64,000 nt of DNA from Curtobacterium ammoniigenes NBRC 101786 (GCF_001571045.1 NZ_BCSV01000001.1:248001-312000); one strand, 5' to 3'; shown: positions 19,420 through 27,930, numbered from the stretch's first letter. Notes: a model not told the origin generated them from the letters alone. Numbers and translations are program-made.

Positions 19420-20658
19420 TCATCCCGCGCGCCGCTCGACGCGAGTGACCGCCGCGGCCAATTCTGCTGCCGCTGTGCCGTGGTCGCTCACCTCGATCGT
19501 GTCGAGGCCCTGCCACCTCGCAGCCATGCGGAGTGTCTCTGCAAGCCGGTCCGCATCGAACGGCGCATCGGGTTCACGCCAGGCGGCCCGCACCAGGAGT
19601 GCGCGTCGCTGACGATCGCTCTTCAGATCGACGCGCCCGACGATGTGCTCGTCCTGGAGGACCGGGAGCACGTAGTACCCATACACCCGCTTTGGGGCCG
19701 GTGTGTAGATTTCGATGCGGTAGCGGAAGTCCCAGAGGCGTTCCGCGCGCGGTCGGAACCAGACCACCGGATCGAACGGCGACAGGATCGCCGACGCGCT
19801 GATCCGGCGCGGAATTCGAGCGTCAACGTGCATCCACGCGGGTTGGCTCCACCCCTCGACGGCAACAGGGACGACGCTCCCTGCTGACTGCAGGTCGAGC
19901 AGTGCGCGCTTCGTGTCGTCGGTTCGGAGCCGAAAGTAGTCGGCGAGGTCCGCGACGGTGCCGACCCCGGAGGCTCGAACCGCATGCTCGACAAGCGACC
20001 GAATCCCATCCGCTCGCTCGGGCGCTGCGTCGAGGTACCCCGGTGGCAGCACGTGGTCCGGGAGCGCGTAGACGCGTTCGAAGCCTCGTCGGCCGGCGGA
20101 GACGACATCTCCCCATCGGAACAGGAACTCGAGCGACCGCTTCACGTCGCTCCACCCCCACCACGGGCCATGCCGGACATTCGACTCGTGTTCGATCTCG
20201 CTCGCGGCCATCGGACCGTTGGCGGCAAGGACGGCCAGGAGCTCACGCATGAGCGGTGCGCGATCCTCGACGAACGGGGTGCGCCCTGCCTCGTGATCCC
20301 GCGCACGCAACGCGTCCATCTTCCAGCGGAAGAGCGGCAGCATCGCTCGCGGGATGAACGCCGCCTCGTGGGCCCAGTACTCGACATGCCTCGCCCCGGC
20401 GTCCACCGTCGCTCGATCCAACACGGTGCGGTCGTACGGGCCGCGCCGGGCGAAGAGCGGCAGATAGTGGCTTCGCTCGAACACGTTCACGGAGTCGATC
20501 TGCAGCAGGCCAAGGGCGCCGATGCACGAGGTGAGCGAACGCGCCGAGCGGAGCGGCTCTGCCCCGGGCGCCATCCGCTCTGACTGACGCGCGAAGCCCT
20601 GGGCGCCGAGCACGAGGCGTCGCGCGTCGGCACGCGAGAGTGTCGAGTGTGAGGGCAC
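19420..20658 (-). CDS. YcaQ/AlkX-type DNA glycosylase (HTH_42 family)
   Basis: Proteins of this family unhook alkylated bases and interstrand crosslinks. The 412-residue product has the diagnostic catalytic segment LLQIDSVNVFERSHYLPLF (the QxD motif) at about residues 50-70. This is followed by HVEYWAHEAAFIP and winged-helix repeats in the remainder. TAGGGT on the minus strand (20671-20666) ends seven bases before the GTG start, so the mRNA is probably leaderless. It is divergent from the AI-2E transporter gene, 80 bp away. Confidence 0.85.
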   Translation of the reverse strand: MPSHSTLSRADARRLVLGAQGFARQSERMAPGAEPLRSARSLTSCIGALGLLQIDSVNVFERSHYLPLFARRGPYDRTVLDRATVDAGARHVEYWAHEAAFIPRAMLPLFRWKMDALRARDHEAGRTPFVEDRAPLMRELLAVLAANGPMAASEIEHESNVRHGPWWGWSDVKRSLEFLFRWGDVVSAGRRGFERVYALPDHVLPPGYLDAAPERADGIRSLVEHAVRASGVGTVADLADYFRLRTDDTKRALLDLQSAGSVVPVAVEGWSQPAWMHVDARIPRRISASAILSPFDPVVWFRPRAERLWDFRYRIEIYTPAPKRVYGYYVLPVLQDEHIVGRVDLKSDRQRRALLVRAAWREPDAPFDADRLAETLRMAARWQGLDTIEVSDHGTAAAELAAAVTRVERRAG

Positions 20659-20726
20659 GCTCCGGACCCTATCGGGGACGTGCGACGCTGTGATGGCACA
20701 CAGGATTTCCCCCGGCTTCTGCTCAA

Positions 20727-20738
20727 TAGAATCGCCGC
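20727..20738 (+). promoter_or_regulatory. Leaderless promoter of the AI-2E transporter gene
   Basis: TAGAAT at 20727-20732 ends six bases before the ATG at 20739. Its divergent partner, TAGGGT of the YcaQ-type gene, lies at 20666-20671 on the other strand. Confidence 0.6.
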
Positions 20739-21923
20739 ATGATCAGCCGTCGGCCCGAGCGCCCAGAAGGGCAGCAGCCACTCGTGCCGCCCGGCATGCA
20801 GATCGCCGGCGCGTGGTCATGGCGCATCCTCGCCATCCTCGCCGTGATCGCGGTCTTCATCTGGCTGGTCGTCACCCTCGAACGGATCGTCGTTCCGTTC
20901 TTGATCGGCATCGTCATCACAGCGCTTCTCGCACCGCTGTCCGCATGGCTCCAACATCACGGCGTGCCGAAGTGGGCCTCCGTGGTGGTGAGCATTCTCG
21001 CCGCTATCGCCGCGGTCGTCGGGTTGATCTGGCTGGTGGTCAATCAGATCTCTGCGGCGTACCCCTCGCTTGCGCGGCGAACGGTCGAGCAGTACGCGAA
21101 CATCAAGCAGTTGCTGCTCGACTCCGGCATCGGAATCTCTCAACGCGACTTCGTCACCTGGTCGAACGACATCGGGAAGTGGCTCCAAACCCACTCGGGC
21201 TCGGTGCTGTCCGGGGTCGCGACGGCGGGCTCGAGCGCCACTCGCGTGTTCGAGGGGCTCTTCATCGTCCTGTTCACCACGATCTTCCTGCTCGTCGACG
21301 GCAAGCGCGTCTGGCGCTGGATCGTCGTGCTGTTCCCGCGCGGCGCTCGATCCGCCATCGACGGTGCCGGTGTCGCGGGCTGGTCGACGCTGACAAGCTT
21401 CATCCGGGTGCAGATCTTCGTCGCGTTCGTCGACGCCGTGGGGATCGGCGCCGGAGTGTTCTTCAGTGGCGTCCCTCTCGCGATTCCGATTGCCGTCGTC
21501 GTCTTCCTCGGGTCCTTCGTGCCGGTCGTCGGCGCGATCGTCACCGGCGTGCTCGCCGTGTTCGTCGCCTTGCTCTTCAACGGGTGGGTGATCGCGCTCG
21601 TGGTGCTCGGGATCGTGCTTCTTGTCCAACAGATCGAGGGGCACCTGCTCCAGCCCCTTGTCATGGGCAGCGCTGTCCGCGTCCATCCGCTCGCCGTCGT
21701 GCTCGGGGTAGCCGCAGCATCCGGTCTGGCCGGTATCGCTGGCGCGTTCTTCGCCGTGCCGCTCATCGCGACGCTGAACACGATGGTCACGACCGTCGCA
21801 TCCGGTCGGTGGCGCCGTCTCGACTCCCAGCATGTCGAGGCGGGGATCCGGAGCGAACGCCAACGTCACAAGCACCACGACGAGGACGACCCGCTCTCCG
21901 ACGAGCCGGACTTCGCGATCTGA
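20739..21923 (+). CDS. AI-2E family transporter (PerM-like)
   Basis: This is a membrane protein of 394 residues with about eight transmembrane segments in the AI-2E/UPF0118 arrangement: two N-terminal helices (about 25-65), a large soluble loop, and a C-terminal block. It contains the conserved VQQIEGHLLQPLVMGSAV and VHPLAVVLGVAAASGLAGI. Members export signals or solutes or act in Na+/H+ exchange. The substrate here is unknown. The C-terminal 40 residues are charged and cytoplasmic. ilvA follows after 71 bp. Confidence 0.9.
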   Translation: MISRRPERPEGQQPLVPPGMQIAGAWSWRILAILAVIAVFIWLVVTLERIVVPFLIGIVITALLAPLSAWLQHHGVPKWASVVVSILAAIAAVVGLIWLVVNQISAAYPSLARRTVEQYANIKQLLLDSGIGISQRDFVTWSNDIGKWLQTHSGSVLSGVATAGSSATRVFEGLFIVLFTTIFLLVDGKRVWRWIVVLFPRGARSAIDGAGVAGWSTLTSFIRVQIFVAFVDAVGIGAGVFFSGVPLAIPIAVVVFLGSFVPVVGAIVTGVLAVFVALLFNGWVIALVVLGIVLLVQQIEGHLLQPLVMGSAVRVHPLAVVLGVAAASGLAGIAGAFFAVPLIATLNTMVTTVASGRWRRLDSQHVEAGIRSERQRHKHHDEDDPLSDEPDFAI

Positions 21924-21982
21924 CGGAGGGCCTGACGCCTGTCCTCCGACGTCATCTCACCGACGCCGCGGTGCGCAGGCGT

Positions 21983-21994
21983 CAGAATAGTCAG
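21983..21994 (+). promoter_or_regulatory. Leaderless promoter of ilvA
   Basis: CAGAAT at 21983-21988 ends six bases before the GTG at 21995, which helps fix the start in a frame that is open far upstream. Confidence 0.45.
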
Positions 21995-23248
21995 GTGAGT
22001 GTGCAGCAGGAAGCCGATACCCGAGTCACGGTGCCGTCGTTCGCCGATGTCGAGGGTGCGCGCTCGATCGTGGCGCGGGTCGCGCGGGTGACACCGATGG
22101 AGACGTCGCAGTTCCTCGCCGACATTCTCGGCTCGCCCGTGCATCTGAAGTGTGAGAATCTGCAGCGCACCGGCGCGTACAAGCTCCGCGGTGCCTACAA
22201 CCGGCTCTCCAAGCTCACCGCCGACGAGCGTCGCAGCGGCGTCGTCGCCGCGAGCGCAGGAAATCATGCGCAAGGCGTCGCACTTGCGGCGCGCGAGCTT
22301 GGCATTCCCGCCACCATCTTCATGCCGGTGGGTGTCGCACTGCCGAAGCTCCAGGCGACGAGGAACTACGGCGCGGAAACGGTGCTGCACGGACACAACG
22401 TCGAAGAGGCGCTCGCGGCAGCCAAGGAGTACGCGGCATCGACGGGCGCGGTCTTCATCCCGCCGTTCGATCATGCGGATGTCATCGCCGGCCAAGGAAC
22501 GGTCGGACTGGAGATCGTCGAGCAAGTCCCGGACGTCGACACGATCGTCGTCCCGGTCGGTGGCGGTGGGGTGATCTCGGGGATCGCGATCGCCGCGCGC
22601 GGACTATCGGAGCGGCTGGGCCGACCGATCCGTGTCGTCGGTGTCCAGGCGGAGACGGCTGCTGCCTACCCGCCGTCACTTGCGGCAGGGATGCCGCTCG
22701 CGGTTCGGACGGCACCGACGATCGCGGACGGAATCGCGGTCGCCCGCCCCGGCGAACTCAACTTCCCCATCGTCCGCGACCTCGTCGACGAGATCGTCAC
22801 GGTCGCGGACGACGACGTGGCACGCGCGATCCTCCTGCTGCTCGAACGAGGCAAGCTCGTCGTCGAGGCGGCGGGCGCCGTCGGCGTTGCCGCGATCATG
22901 ACGGGCGCGATCCGTGACACCGGTCGCACGGTGGTGCTGCTCTCCGGTGGCAACATCGATCCGCTCATGCTTGAACGTGTCATCACTCGCGGTCTTGTTG
23001 CAGCCTCCCGCTATGTGGGGATCCGCATCATGCTCCCGGACCGTCCGGGACAGCTCGCGCGTGTGTCACAGGTGATCTCCGATGCGGGAGCGAACGTCGT
23101 CGAGGTGCTGCACACCCGGCACGGACAGAACCTGCAGATCAGCGAGGTCGCGCTCGACCTGTCAATCGAGGCCCGTGGTCCGGAACACTCCGAGGAGGTC
23201 GTGCGACGCCTCCACGAGGCCGGGTTCCGACCCGAAGTGCGTCACTGA
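21995..23248 (+). CDS. ilvA: Threonine ammonia-lyase
   Basis: This PLP enzyme deaminates threonine to 2-oxobutyrate, the first step to isoleucine. The 417-residue product has the PLP lysine in RTGAYKLRGAYN, the phosphate-cradling VPVGGGGVISG and the LSGGNIDP loop. A C-terminal ACT-type regulatory domain (about residues 335-417) contains PDRPGQLARVSQVISDAGANV. One ACT domain points to the shorter actinobacterial/catabolic-like form. GTG 21995 is supported by the -10 six bases upstream; GTG 22001 is possible. Confidence 0.93.
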   Translation: MSVQQEADTRVTVPSFADVEGARSIVARVARVTPMETSQFLADILGSPVHLKCENLQRTGAYKLRGAYNRLSKLTADERRSGVVAASAGNHAQGVALAARELGIPATIFMPVGVALPKLQATRNYGAETVLHGHNVEEALAAAKEYAASTGAVFIPPFDHADVIAGQGTVGLEIVEQVPDVDTIVVPVGGGGVISGIAIAARGLSERLGRPIRVVGVQAETAAAYPPSLAAGMPLAVRTAPTIADGIAVARPGELNFPIVRDLVDEIVTVADDDVARAILLLLERGKLVVEAAGAVGVAAIMTGAIRDTGRTVVLLSGGNIDPLMLERVITRGLVAASRYVGIRIMLPDRPGQLARVSQVISDAGANVVEVLHTRHGQNLQISEVALDLSIEARGPEHSEEVVRRLHEAGFRPEVRH

Positions 23249-23297
23249 CGGATCACGTCGAGCACCTGAGCCGGGTGACGTCAGCGACGGCGGCGGG

Positions 23298-23786
23298 TCA
23301 TGGCTCGTAGCGCTCGACCTTGATCACGGAGACGGCGATGTCCTTGCCGTTCGGCGCGGTGTAGTGGGTGGCGTCACCCGGACGGAGGCCGAGGATTGCG
23401 GCGCCGATCGGGCTCGACTGGCTGTACACGGTGAGATCCGCCCCGTCGGCGACGATCTCGCGGTTGCCGACGAGGAACGTGGTCTCGTCACCGGCGATCG
23501 TCGCGGTCACGACCGTGCCGGGTTCGACCGTGCCGTCGAACTCCTGCTCGCCGACCGTCGCATGCTTCAGCAGGTCCGTCAGCTGGCGGATCCGGGCCTC
23601 GATCTTGCCCTGCTCGTCCTTGGCGGCGTGGTAGCCGCCGTTCTCTTTCAGGTCGCCTTCTTCGCGCGCCGCTTCGATGCGGCGGGCGATCTCGGCGCGG
23701 CCTTCGCTGCTCAGGTGGTCGAGCTCCGCCTGGAGGCGGTCATGGGCCTCCTGGGTCAGCCAGGTGACCTGGGTGTCGTTGCTCAT
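23298..23786 (-). CDS. greA: Transcription elongation factor GreA
   Basis: GreA stimulates RNA polymerase to cleave backtracked RNA and resume elongation. The 162-residue product has the N-terminal coiled coil with the acidic tip in EEGDLKENGGYHAAKDEQ (about 40-60) and the C-terminal FKBP-like domain ending SVIKVERYEP. The normal tip reads GDLKENAEY; here GG replaces AE. The ATG at 23786 is preceded by GGAAGGG. An intrinsic terminator with six U lies only 20 bases upstream, inside the space where its promoter or leader must be. Confidence 0.95.
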   Translation of the reverse strand: MSNDTQVTWLTQEAHDRLQAELDHLSSEGRAEIARRIEAAREEGDLKENGGYHAAKDEQGKIEARIRQLTDLLKHATVGEQEFDGTVEPGTVVTATIAGDETTFLVGNREIVADGADLTVYSQSSPIGAAILGLRPGDATHYTAPNGKDIAVSVIKVERYEP

Positions 23787-23806
23787 CCTTGGTTCCCTTC
23801 CGACGT

Positions 23807-23841
23807 AAAAAAGCGAGACCGGCCAGCGTCGGCCGGTCTCG
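23807..23841 (-). terminator. Intrinsic terminator with U6 in the greA leader
   Basis: On the minus strand CGAGACCGGCC (23841-23831) pairs perfectly with GGCCGGTCTCG (23824-23814) around a 6-nt loop. After one C it is followed by six T (23812-23807). It is 19 bases beyond the DUF4307 stop and 20 bases before greA. Confidence 0.85.
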
Positions 23842-23860
23842 AACGGGGAATCCGGACAGC

Positions 23861-24295
23861 CTACGGGACCCAGCAGTTGTTGATCAACCCGGTGACGCCC
23901 CGCTCGCTCGTCCGAACGTCGGTGCGGAAGTTCGTCTGCGACGCCGAGGTCGGTGGCACGGTCACGATCTTCCAGCCGACGATGGCGAACGACTTGTTCT
24001 CGACCTCGATGGCGCATCGAACCGTTGTGCCGGGGTTCACCTGCACTTGCGACGTGACGGTCGTCAGCTGGTCGGAGACGACGCTGTATCCCAGATCGTT
24101 CGTTTGGAGGTTGCCGGTCGGCACATCTCCGGGGCCCGCCCAAATGGCCCACGCGGCAAATGTGAGGCCGATCGCGACCGCGATCACCACGGCGAGGATG
24201 ACCTGAAAGCGCCGTCGGCCGGGCGTCCGACCGTACCGGTCATCGAGCCCCCTCCCGGACGGACGGGAGGCGCCTGAACGCGCCTGTGGATACAC
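23861..24295 (-). CDS. DUF4307 membrane protein
   Basis: This is an actinobacterial family of small membrane-anchored proteins of unknown role. The 144-residue product has an Arg-rich cytoplasmic start, one transmembrane helix (about residues 32-54) and an extracytoplasmic beta-rich domain with the Cys pair (VRCAIEV and NNCWVP). These could form a disulfide. The GTG start at 24295 is divergent from mca. It sits upstream of greA on the same strand, separated by the U-tract terminator. Confidence 0.82.
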   Translation of the reverse strand: MYPQARSGASRPSGRGLDDRYGRTPGRRRFQVILAVVIAVAIGLTFAAWAIWAGPGDVPTGNLQTNDLGYSVVSDQLTTVTSQVQVNPGTTVRCAIEVENKSFAIVGWKIVTVPPTSASQTNFRTDVRTSERGVTGLINNCWVP

Positions 24296-24328
24296 GACGC
24301 CTTGCGTAGGTGGTTGCGGTGCGGACAG

Positions 24329-24373
24329 CGTGAACTCCTGGGACGATTATCCTTGGATCAAGGGTAGTTCACG
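24329..24373 (+). repeat. Nested inverted repeats between DUF4307 and mca
   Basis: CGTGAACT (24329-24336) is the exact inverse of AGTTCACG (24366-24373). Within them CCTTG-GAT-CAAGG forms a second palindrome at 24351-24363. They lie in the divergent control region, 104 bp before mca, and could be an operator or a cruciform. Confidence 0.6.
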
Positions 24374-24476
24374 TTGCTGCGGAGGCTGTCCCAACTATCT
24401 TGCCGTCCCTGTGACGGTCCACACCGGTCCGCTCGACGATCACGACCACGGGCGACCACAGCTGTTGAGGAGCGTC

Positions 24477-25355
24477 GTGCCTTTGCGTCTCATCGCGGTT
24501 CACGCCCACCCGGACGACGAGTCGAGCAAGGGTGCCGCGACGTACGCCAAGTACGCGGCCGCTGGTGCGGAGGTGCTCGTCGTGTCCTGCACCGGGGGTG
24601 AGGCGGGCGACATTCTGAATGACCAACTGCCGGCCGTGGCGCAGTATCGAGCGCATCGGGATATGGCCGGGTATCGCCGCACCGAGATGGCCGCGGCCCA
24701 GTCGGCGATGGGTATCCAGCACGCCTGGCTCGGCTATCACGACTCCGGTCTCCCGGAGGAGGGCGAGTCGGTTCGCCCGGGCACCTTCGCCACGGTCCCC
24801 ATCGAGGTCAGTGCCGGTGTTCTCGTGCGGATCGTTCGCCGGTTCCGCCCGCACGTCATGATCGCGTACGACGAGAACGGCGGATATCCGCATCCGGACC
24901 ACATTCGCGCCCACGACATCGCGATGGCCGCGTGGCGCGCCTCCGGAGATCCGGCGATGTACCCGGAGGCCGGGGCACCGTGGTCCATCAGCAAGCTGTA
25001 CTACGAGCGGATCATGAATCCGTCGCGGTTCAAGGCGGTCTTCGCCGCGCTGCAGCAGCAGGATCCGAACTCGGAGGCCGTTGCCCGCCTGGGCGAGTTC
25101 ATGGAGCGGTTCGCCGATCGCCCTGACCTTGCCACCACGCATGTCGAGTGCGCCGAGTACTTCGATGTCCGCGACCGCGCGCTCCGCGCCCACGCCAGTC
25201 AGGTGCCGGCCGACAGCATGTTCTTCTTCTGGCCGAACAACCTCCTCGCATCCGTCTGGCCGACCGAGGACTACCAGCTCATCGAATCGAAGGTGCCGAC
25301 CGAATTGCCCGAAACCGATCTGTTCGCCGGAATCGATCCGGAGGCTGCCCAATGA
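24477..25355 (+). CDS. mca: Mycothiol S-conjugate amidase
   Basis: Mca hydrolyses mycothiol conjugates of toxins, releasing a mercapturic acid for export and recycling glucosaminyl-inositol. The 292-residue LmbE/PIG-L fold protein has the zinc motif HAHPDDES, the CTGGEAGDILN segment and the second metal ligand in YPHPDHIRAHDIA. The FFFWPNN stretch near the C-terminus favours Mca over the related deacetylase MshB. GTG at 24477 follows GAGGAG. The next gene overlaps its stop by ATGA. Confidence 0.92.
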   Translation: MPLRLIAVHAHPDDESSKGAATYAKYAAAGAEVLVVSCTGGEAGDILNDQLPAVAQYRAHRDMAGYRRTEMAAAQSAMGIQHAWLGYHDSGLPEEGESVRPGTFATVPIEVSAGVLVRIVRRFRPHVMIAYDENGGYPHPDHIRAHDIAMAAWRASGDPAMYPEAGAPWSISKLYYERIMNPSRFKAVFAALQQQDPNSEAVARLGEFMERFADRPDLATTHVECAEYFDVRDRALRAHASQVPADSMFFFWPNNLLASVWPTEDYQLIESKVPTELPETDLFAGIDPEAAQ

Positions 25356-25648
25356 CGGTCCTCGCCGTGAGCGGCCTGCAGGTGCTCGCCGCCGCAACCC
25401 CGACCCTCCCGCCGGACAAGGTCCCCGACGTCGACGTCACCCCCGGCGTCGTCGGATTCATCGCCATTGCGTGCGTCGCCGTCGCGACGATCTTTCTGAT
25501 CGTTGACATGGTCCGCCGCACCCGCCGGACGCGCTACCGCGCCGAGATCCGCGAGCAGCTCGAAGCGGAGGCGCGCATCGGCGCCGAGTCGGACCGACCG
25601 GATTCGCCGTTCACCGACTCGGACGAGCGTCCCACTCCGTTGGACTAA
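25352..25648 (+). CDS. Small single-pass membrane protein downstream of mca
   Basis: The 98-residue protein has a hydrophobic N-terminal stretch, a second clear transmembrane helix (about 32-53, GVVGFIAIACVAVATIFLIV), then a basic and acidic cytoplasmic tail. No function is recognised; small membrane proteins commonly sit beside mca in actinobacteria. Its ATG overlaps the mca stop (ATGA), indicating translational coupling. Its TAA stop doubles as the first three bases of the -10 of the next gene. Confidence 0.75.
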   Translation: MTVLAVSGLQVLAAATPTLPPDKVPDVDVTPGVVGFIAIACVAVATIFLIVDMVRRTRRTRYRAEIREQLEAEARIGAESDRPDSPFTDSDERPTPLD

Positions 25649-25657
25649 CCTCTGCCT
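25646..25657 (+). promoter_or_regulatory. Leaderless promoter of the isoprenyl synthase gene
   Basis: TAACCT at 25646-25651 ends six bases before the GTG at 25658. The TAA of this hexamer is also the stop codon of the preceding gene. Confidence 0.5.
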
Positions 25658-26443
25658 GTGCACGCGCGTTCGCCGAGGACCACTGGGGGGCTCCTCTACC
25701 GCGCATACCAGCGTCGGCTCCGCCGCAGCATCGTCGGTTCGACGATGCCGAAGCATGTCGCGATGATCGTCGACGGCAACCGGCGATGGGCACGGCAGCT
25801 CGGGCTGGAGACCGCGGCGCACGGGCATCGCGCTGGCGCGGCGAAGATCCCGGAGTTCCTGGGCTGGTGCGACGATCTTGGCGTTCAGGTCGTGACGCTC
25901 TACCTGCTCTCCTCGGACAATCTCTCAGGCCGCGGCTCCGATGAGCTCACCCAGCTGACCACGATCATCGCCGAGCTCGCGAAGGCGCTCTCCGACCACG
26001 GGTCATGGCGGGTGCAGCACGTCGGCTCGAACGAAGGGCTGCCGCCCGAACTCGTCGCCGCGCTCGAGGATGCCGAGCGAGCGACCGCCGCCAACACGGG
26101 TCTGCACGTCAATCTCGCGGTCGGATACGGCGGACGGCGTGAGATCGCGGACGCGATGCGCAGCATCGTTCGGGCACATGGCGCGGGTGGCGGCACACTC
26201 GACACGCTTGCCGACGTGCTCACTCCCGAGCTCATCGGCGATCACCTGTACACCCAAGGGCAGCCGGACCCCGACCTCGTGATTCGGACATCGGGCGAGC
26301 AGCGCCTCTCGGACTTCATGCTGTGGCAGAGCGCGCACAGCGAGTTCTACTTCGTCGAGGCGTTTTACCCGGATCTCCGGGAAGTGGACTTCTTGCGCGC
26401 CGTCCGCGACTACGGATTACGCTCCCGCCGGTTCGGTGGGTAA
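25658..26443 (+). CDS. uppS: Cis-isoprenyl diphosphate synthase
   Basis: It condenses isopentenyl diphosphate onto an allylic primer with Z geometry, feeding polyprenyl carriers for cell-wall synthesis. The 261-residue product has the P-loop MIVDGNRRWARQ with the catalytic Asp, YLLSSDNL in place of the FSTENW of long-chain enzymes, RTSGEQRLSDFMLWQ and the terminal YGLRSRRFGG. The SSDNL form resembles short-chain synthases of the mycobacterial Z-farnesyl type, so it may make the short intermediate rather than the final chain. A -10 hexamer ends six bases before the GTG. Confidence 0.88.
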   Translation: MHARSPRTTGGLLYRAYQRRLRRSIVGSTMPKHVAMIVDGNRRWARQLGLETAAHGHRAGAAKIPEFLGWCDDLGVQVVTLYLLSSDNLSGRGSDELTQLTTIIAELAKALSDHGSWRVQHVGSNEGLPPELVAALEDAERATAANTGLHVNLAVGYGGRREIADAMRSIVRAHGAGGGTLDTLADVLTPELIGDHLYTQGQPDPDLVIRTSGEQRLSDFMLWQSAHSEFYFVEAFYPDLREVDFLRAVRDYGLRSRRFGG

Positions 26444-26474
26444 CGCGTCGGACGCCGCGTCCGCCCCTCGACAA

Positions 26475-26528
26475 TTGGGGGGCATGGGGATCGTTCAGTA
26501 CACTCACAGTGTTCGCTTGCATTCGAAC
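26475..26528 (+). promoter_or_regulatory. Promoter with inverted repeat before aminotransferase gene
   Basis: TTGGGG (26475-26480) and TACACT (26499-26504) are 18 bp apart. The inverted repeat GTTCG (26511-26515)/CGAAC (26524-26528) covers the expected start region and could be an operator. Confidence 0.45.
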
Positions 26529-26580
26529 AGTTGCGCTCGGGGGGTCGCTGTGCACGCCGTCTCCTCCCGAAAGGCACCCT

Positions 26581-27690
26581 GTGACGACTATCGACGAATT
26601 CATCGCCGAGTTCGCTGAGGAGCCCGGCTACCTCGACCATGCGGCATTCGGCCCGGTCCTCACGCCGGTGCTCGAAGAGCAGCGCGTGCTCGGCACCATC
26701 CAGGAGCGCACTCGGTTCGGAGCGCTCGAGACCCTCGACGAACAAGATGCGCGCGTGCGATCCGTCGCATCCCGTCTGGTGCGGCGCCGCGACGATCAGA
26801 TCGTCTCGCAGACCGCGACGACCCCGGGGCTGCTCCATACCGCGTTTGCGCTGAGCGGCGATGTGCTCGTGGCGGCGGACGAGTTCCCGTCGCTCCCGTT
26901 GGCGCTCGCGAGCGCGGCGGCGACGGCGGGGCGCGTTCGCCCTGTGGTCATCGAAGCCGGCGTCGGACCCCTGACGCCCGACCTGATCGCTGCGCGACTC
27001 ACGGATGAGACGACCGCCGTCGCGCTGAGCCTCGTGGACTGGCAGAGCGGGTATCGGGTCGATTTGGCAGCCATCCGTGACGTCATCGGGGACCGACTCC
27101 TCATCGTGGATGCCATCCAAGGCTTCGGTGTCGTTGATGCTCCCTACGAGGTCGCCGATGTCGTGGCGACCGGGGGGCAGAAGTGGCTCCACGCAGGATG
27201 GGGCACGGGATTTCTGGCGCTCAGCGACCGGGCACTGGAGCGCATGGCGCCAGTGCTGTCCGGGCCGAACGGAACCGAGGGGTGGCCGGAGACCATTCCG
27301 TCGGTGCGTGCAGGAGCGGCCGCGTATCAGATGTCGCGGGTCGACCCGGTGTCGCAAGCCCGTCTCGCAGTCGCGCTCGAGCGCGTCTCGTCGGTCGGCA
27401 TCGCCGCGATCGAGGAGCGCGTCGCTGAGCGTGTGGAGCAGGTGCTCGCCATCGCGGACGAGTTCGGCATGCCGGTCGTGTCCCCCCGAGACCGCACCGA
27501 GCGCGCCGGCATCGTCGTGCTGCATCCGCAGCCGTCGCAGTTGACCGCGCTGTCTGCGGCGCTGCACAACCAGGGGATCACCGCGACCACACGAAACGGG
27601 ATGCTGCGGCTCTCACCGTTCGCTTCGACAGCAGACGCCACGCTGGACATGCTGCGCGACGCGTTCGTCGCGTTCTCGACGGTGAGCTGA
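26581..27690 (+). CDS. Class V PLP-dependent aminotransferase
   Basis: This is a fold-type I enzyme of 369 residues related to cysteine desulfurases and isopenicillin-epimerase-like proteins. The PLP lysine lies in VATGGQKWLHAGWGTGF (about residue 200). The phosphate-binding aspartate is in LLIVDAIQGFGVVD. The N-terminus reads GYLDHAAFGPV, the usual opening of the family. No Cys loop typical of sulfur-mobilising desulfurases is evident, so a transaminase, lyase or epimerase is more likely. The substrate is unknown. GTG 26581 has AAAGG six bases upstream and is about 135 bp after uppS. Confidence 0.82.
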   Translation: MTTIDEFIAEFAEEPGYLDHAAFGPVLTPVLEEQRVLGTIQERTRFGALETLDEQDARVRSVASRLVRRRDDQIVSQTATTPGLLHTAFALSGDVLVAADEFPSLPLALASAAATAGRVRPVVIEAGVGPLTPDLIAARLTDETTAVALSLVDWQSGYRVDLAAIRDVIGDRLLIVDAIQGFGVVDAPYEVADVVATGGQKWLHAGWGTGFLALSDRALERMAPVLSGPNGTEGWPETIPSVRAGAAAYQMSRVDPVSQARLAVALERVSSVGIAAIEERVAERVEQVLAIADEFGMPVVSPRDRTERAGIVVLHPQPSQLTALSAALHNQGITATTRNGMLRLSPFASTADATLDMLRDAFVAFSTVS

Positions 27691-27897
27691 GCTCCGCTGG
27701 GCGAACAACTCGTGTGAACGTGCGATTGCGTTCCGCGTGTCGATCGACCGTTGTCGGCGGCTCGCCGTATGTTCGCCGCATCGGGCACCGCGCCCGATCG
27801 AAGCGGCCACAGGTGGAGCTTCGCGACCAAGGATCTGCTCGCGCGGATCCAGTGCAGTGCTCATCCAGAGCACGAGTGGCCGTTCCGAGGACATGGA

Positions 27898-27917
27898 CCG
27901 GGCCGAGCACGGCCCGG
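27898..27917 (+). other. Hairpin beside the phoH ribosome binding site
   Basis: CCGGGCC (27898-27904) pairs with GGCCCGG (27911-27917), ending five bases before the GGAG of phoH. The rest of the 240-bp gap (27691-27930) shows no gene or clear promoter. Confidence 0.45.
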
Positions 27918-27930
27918 GGATGGAGTGGTC

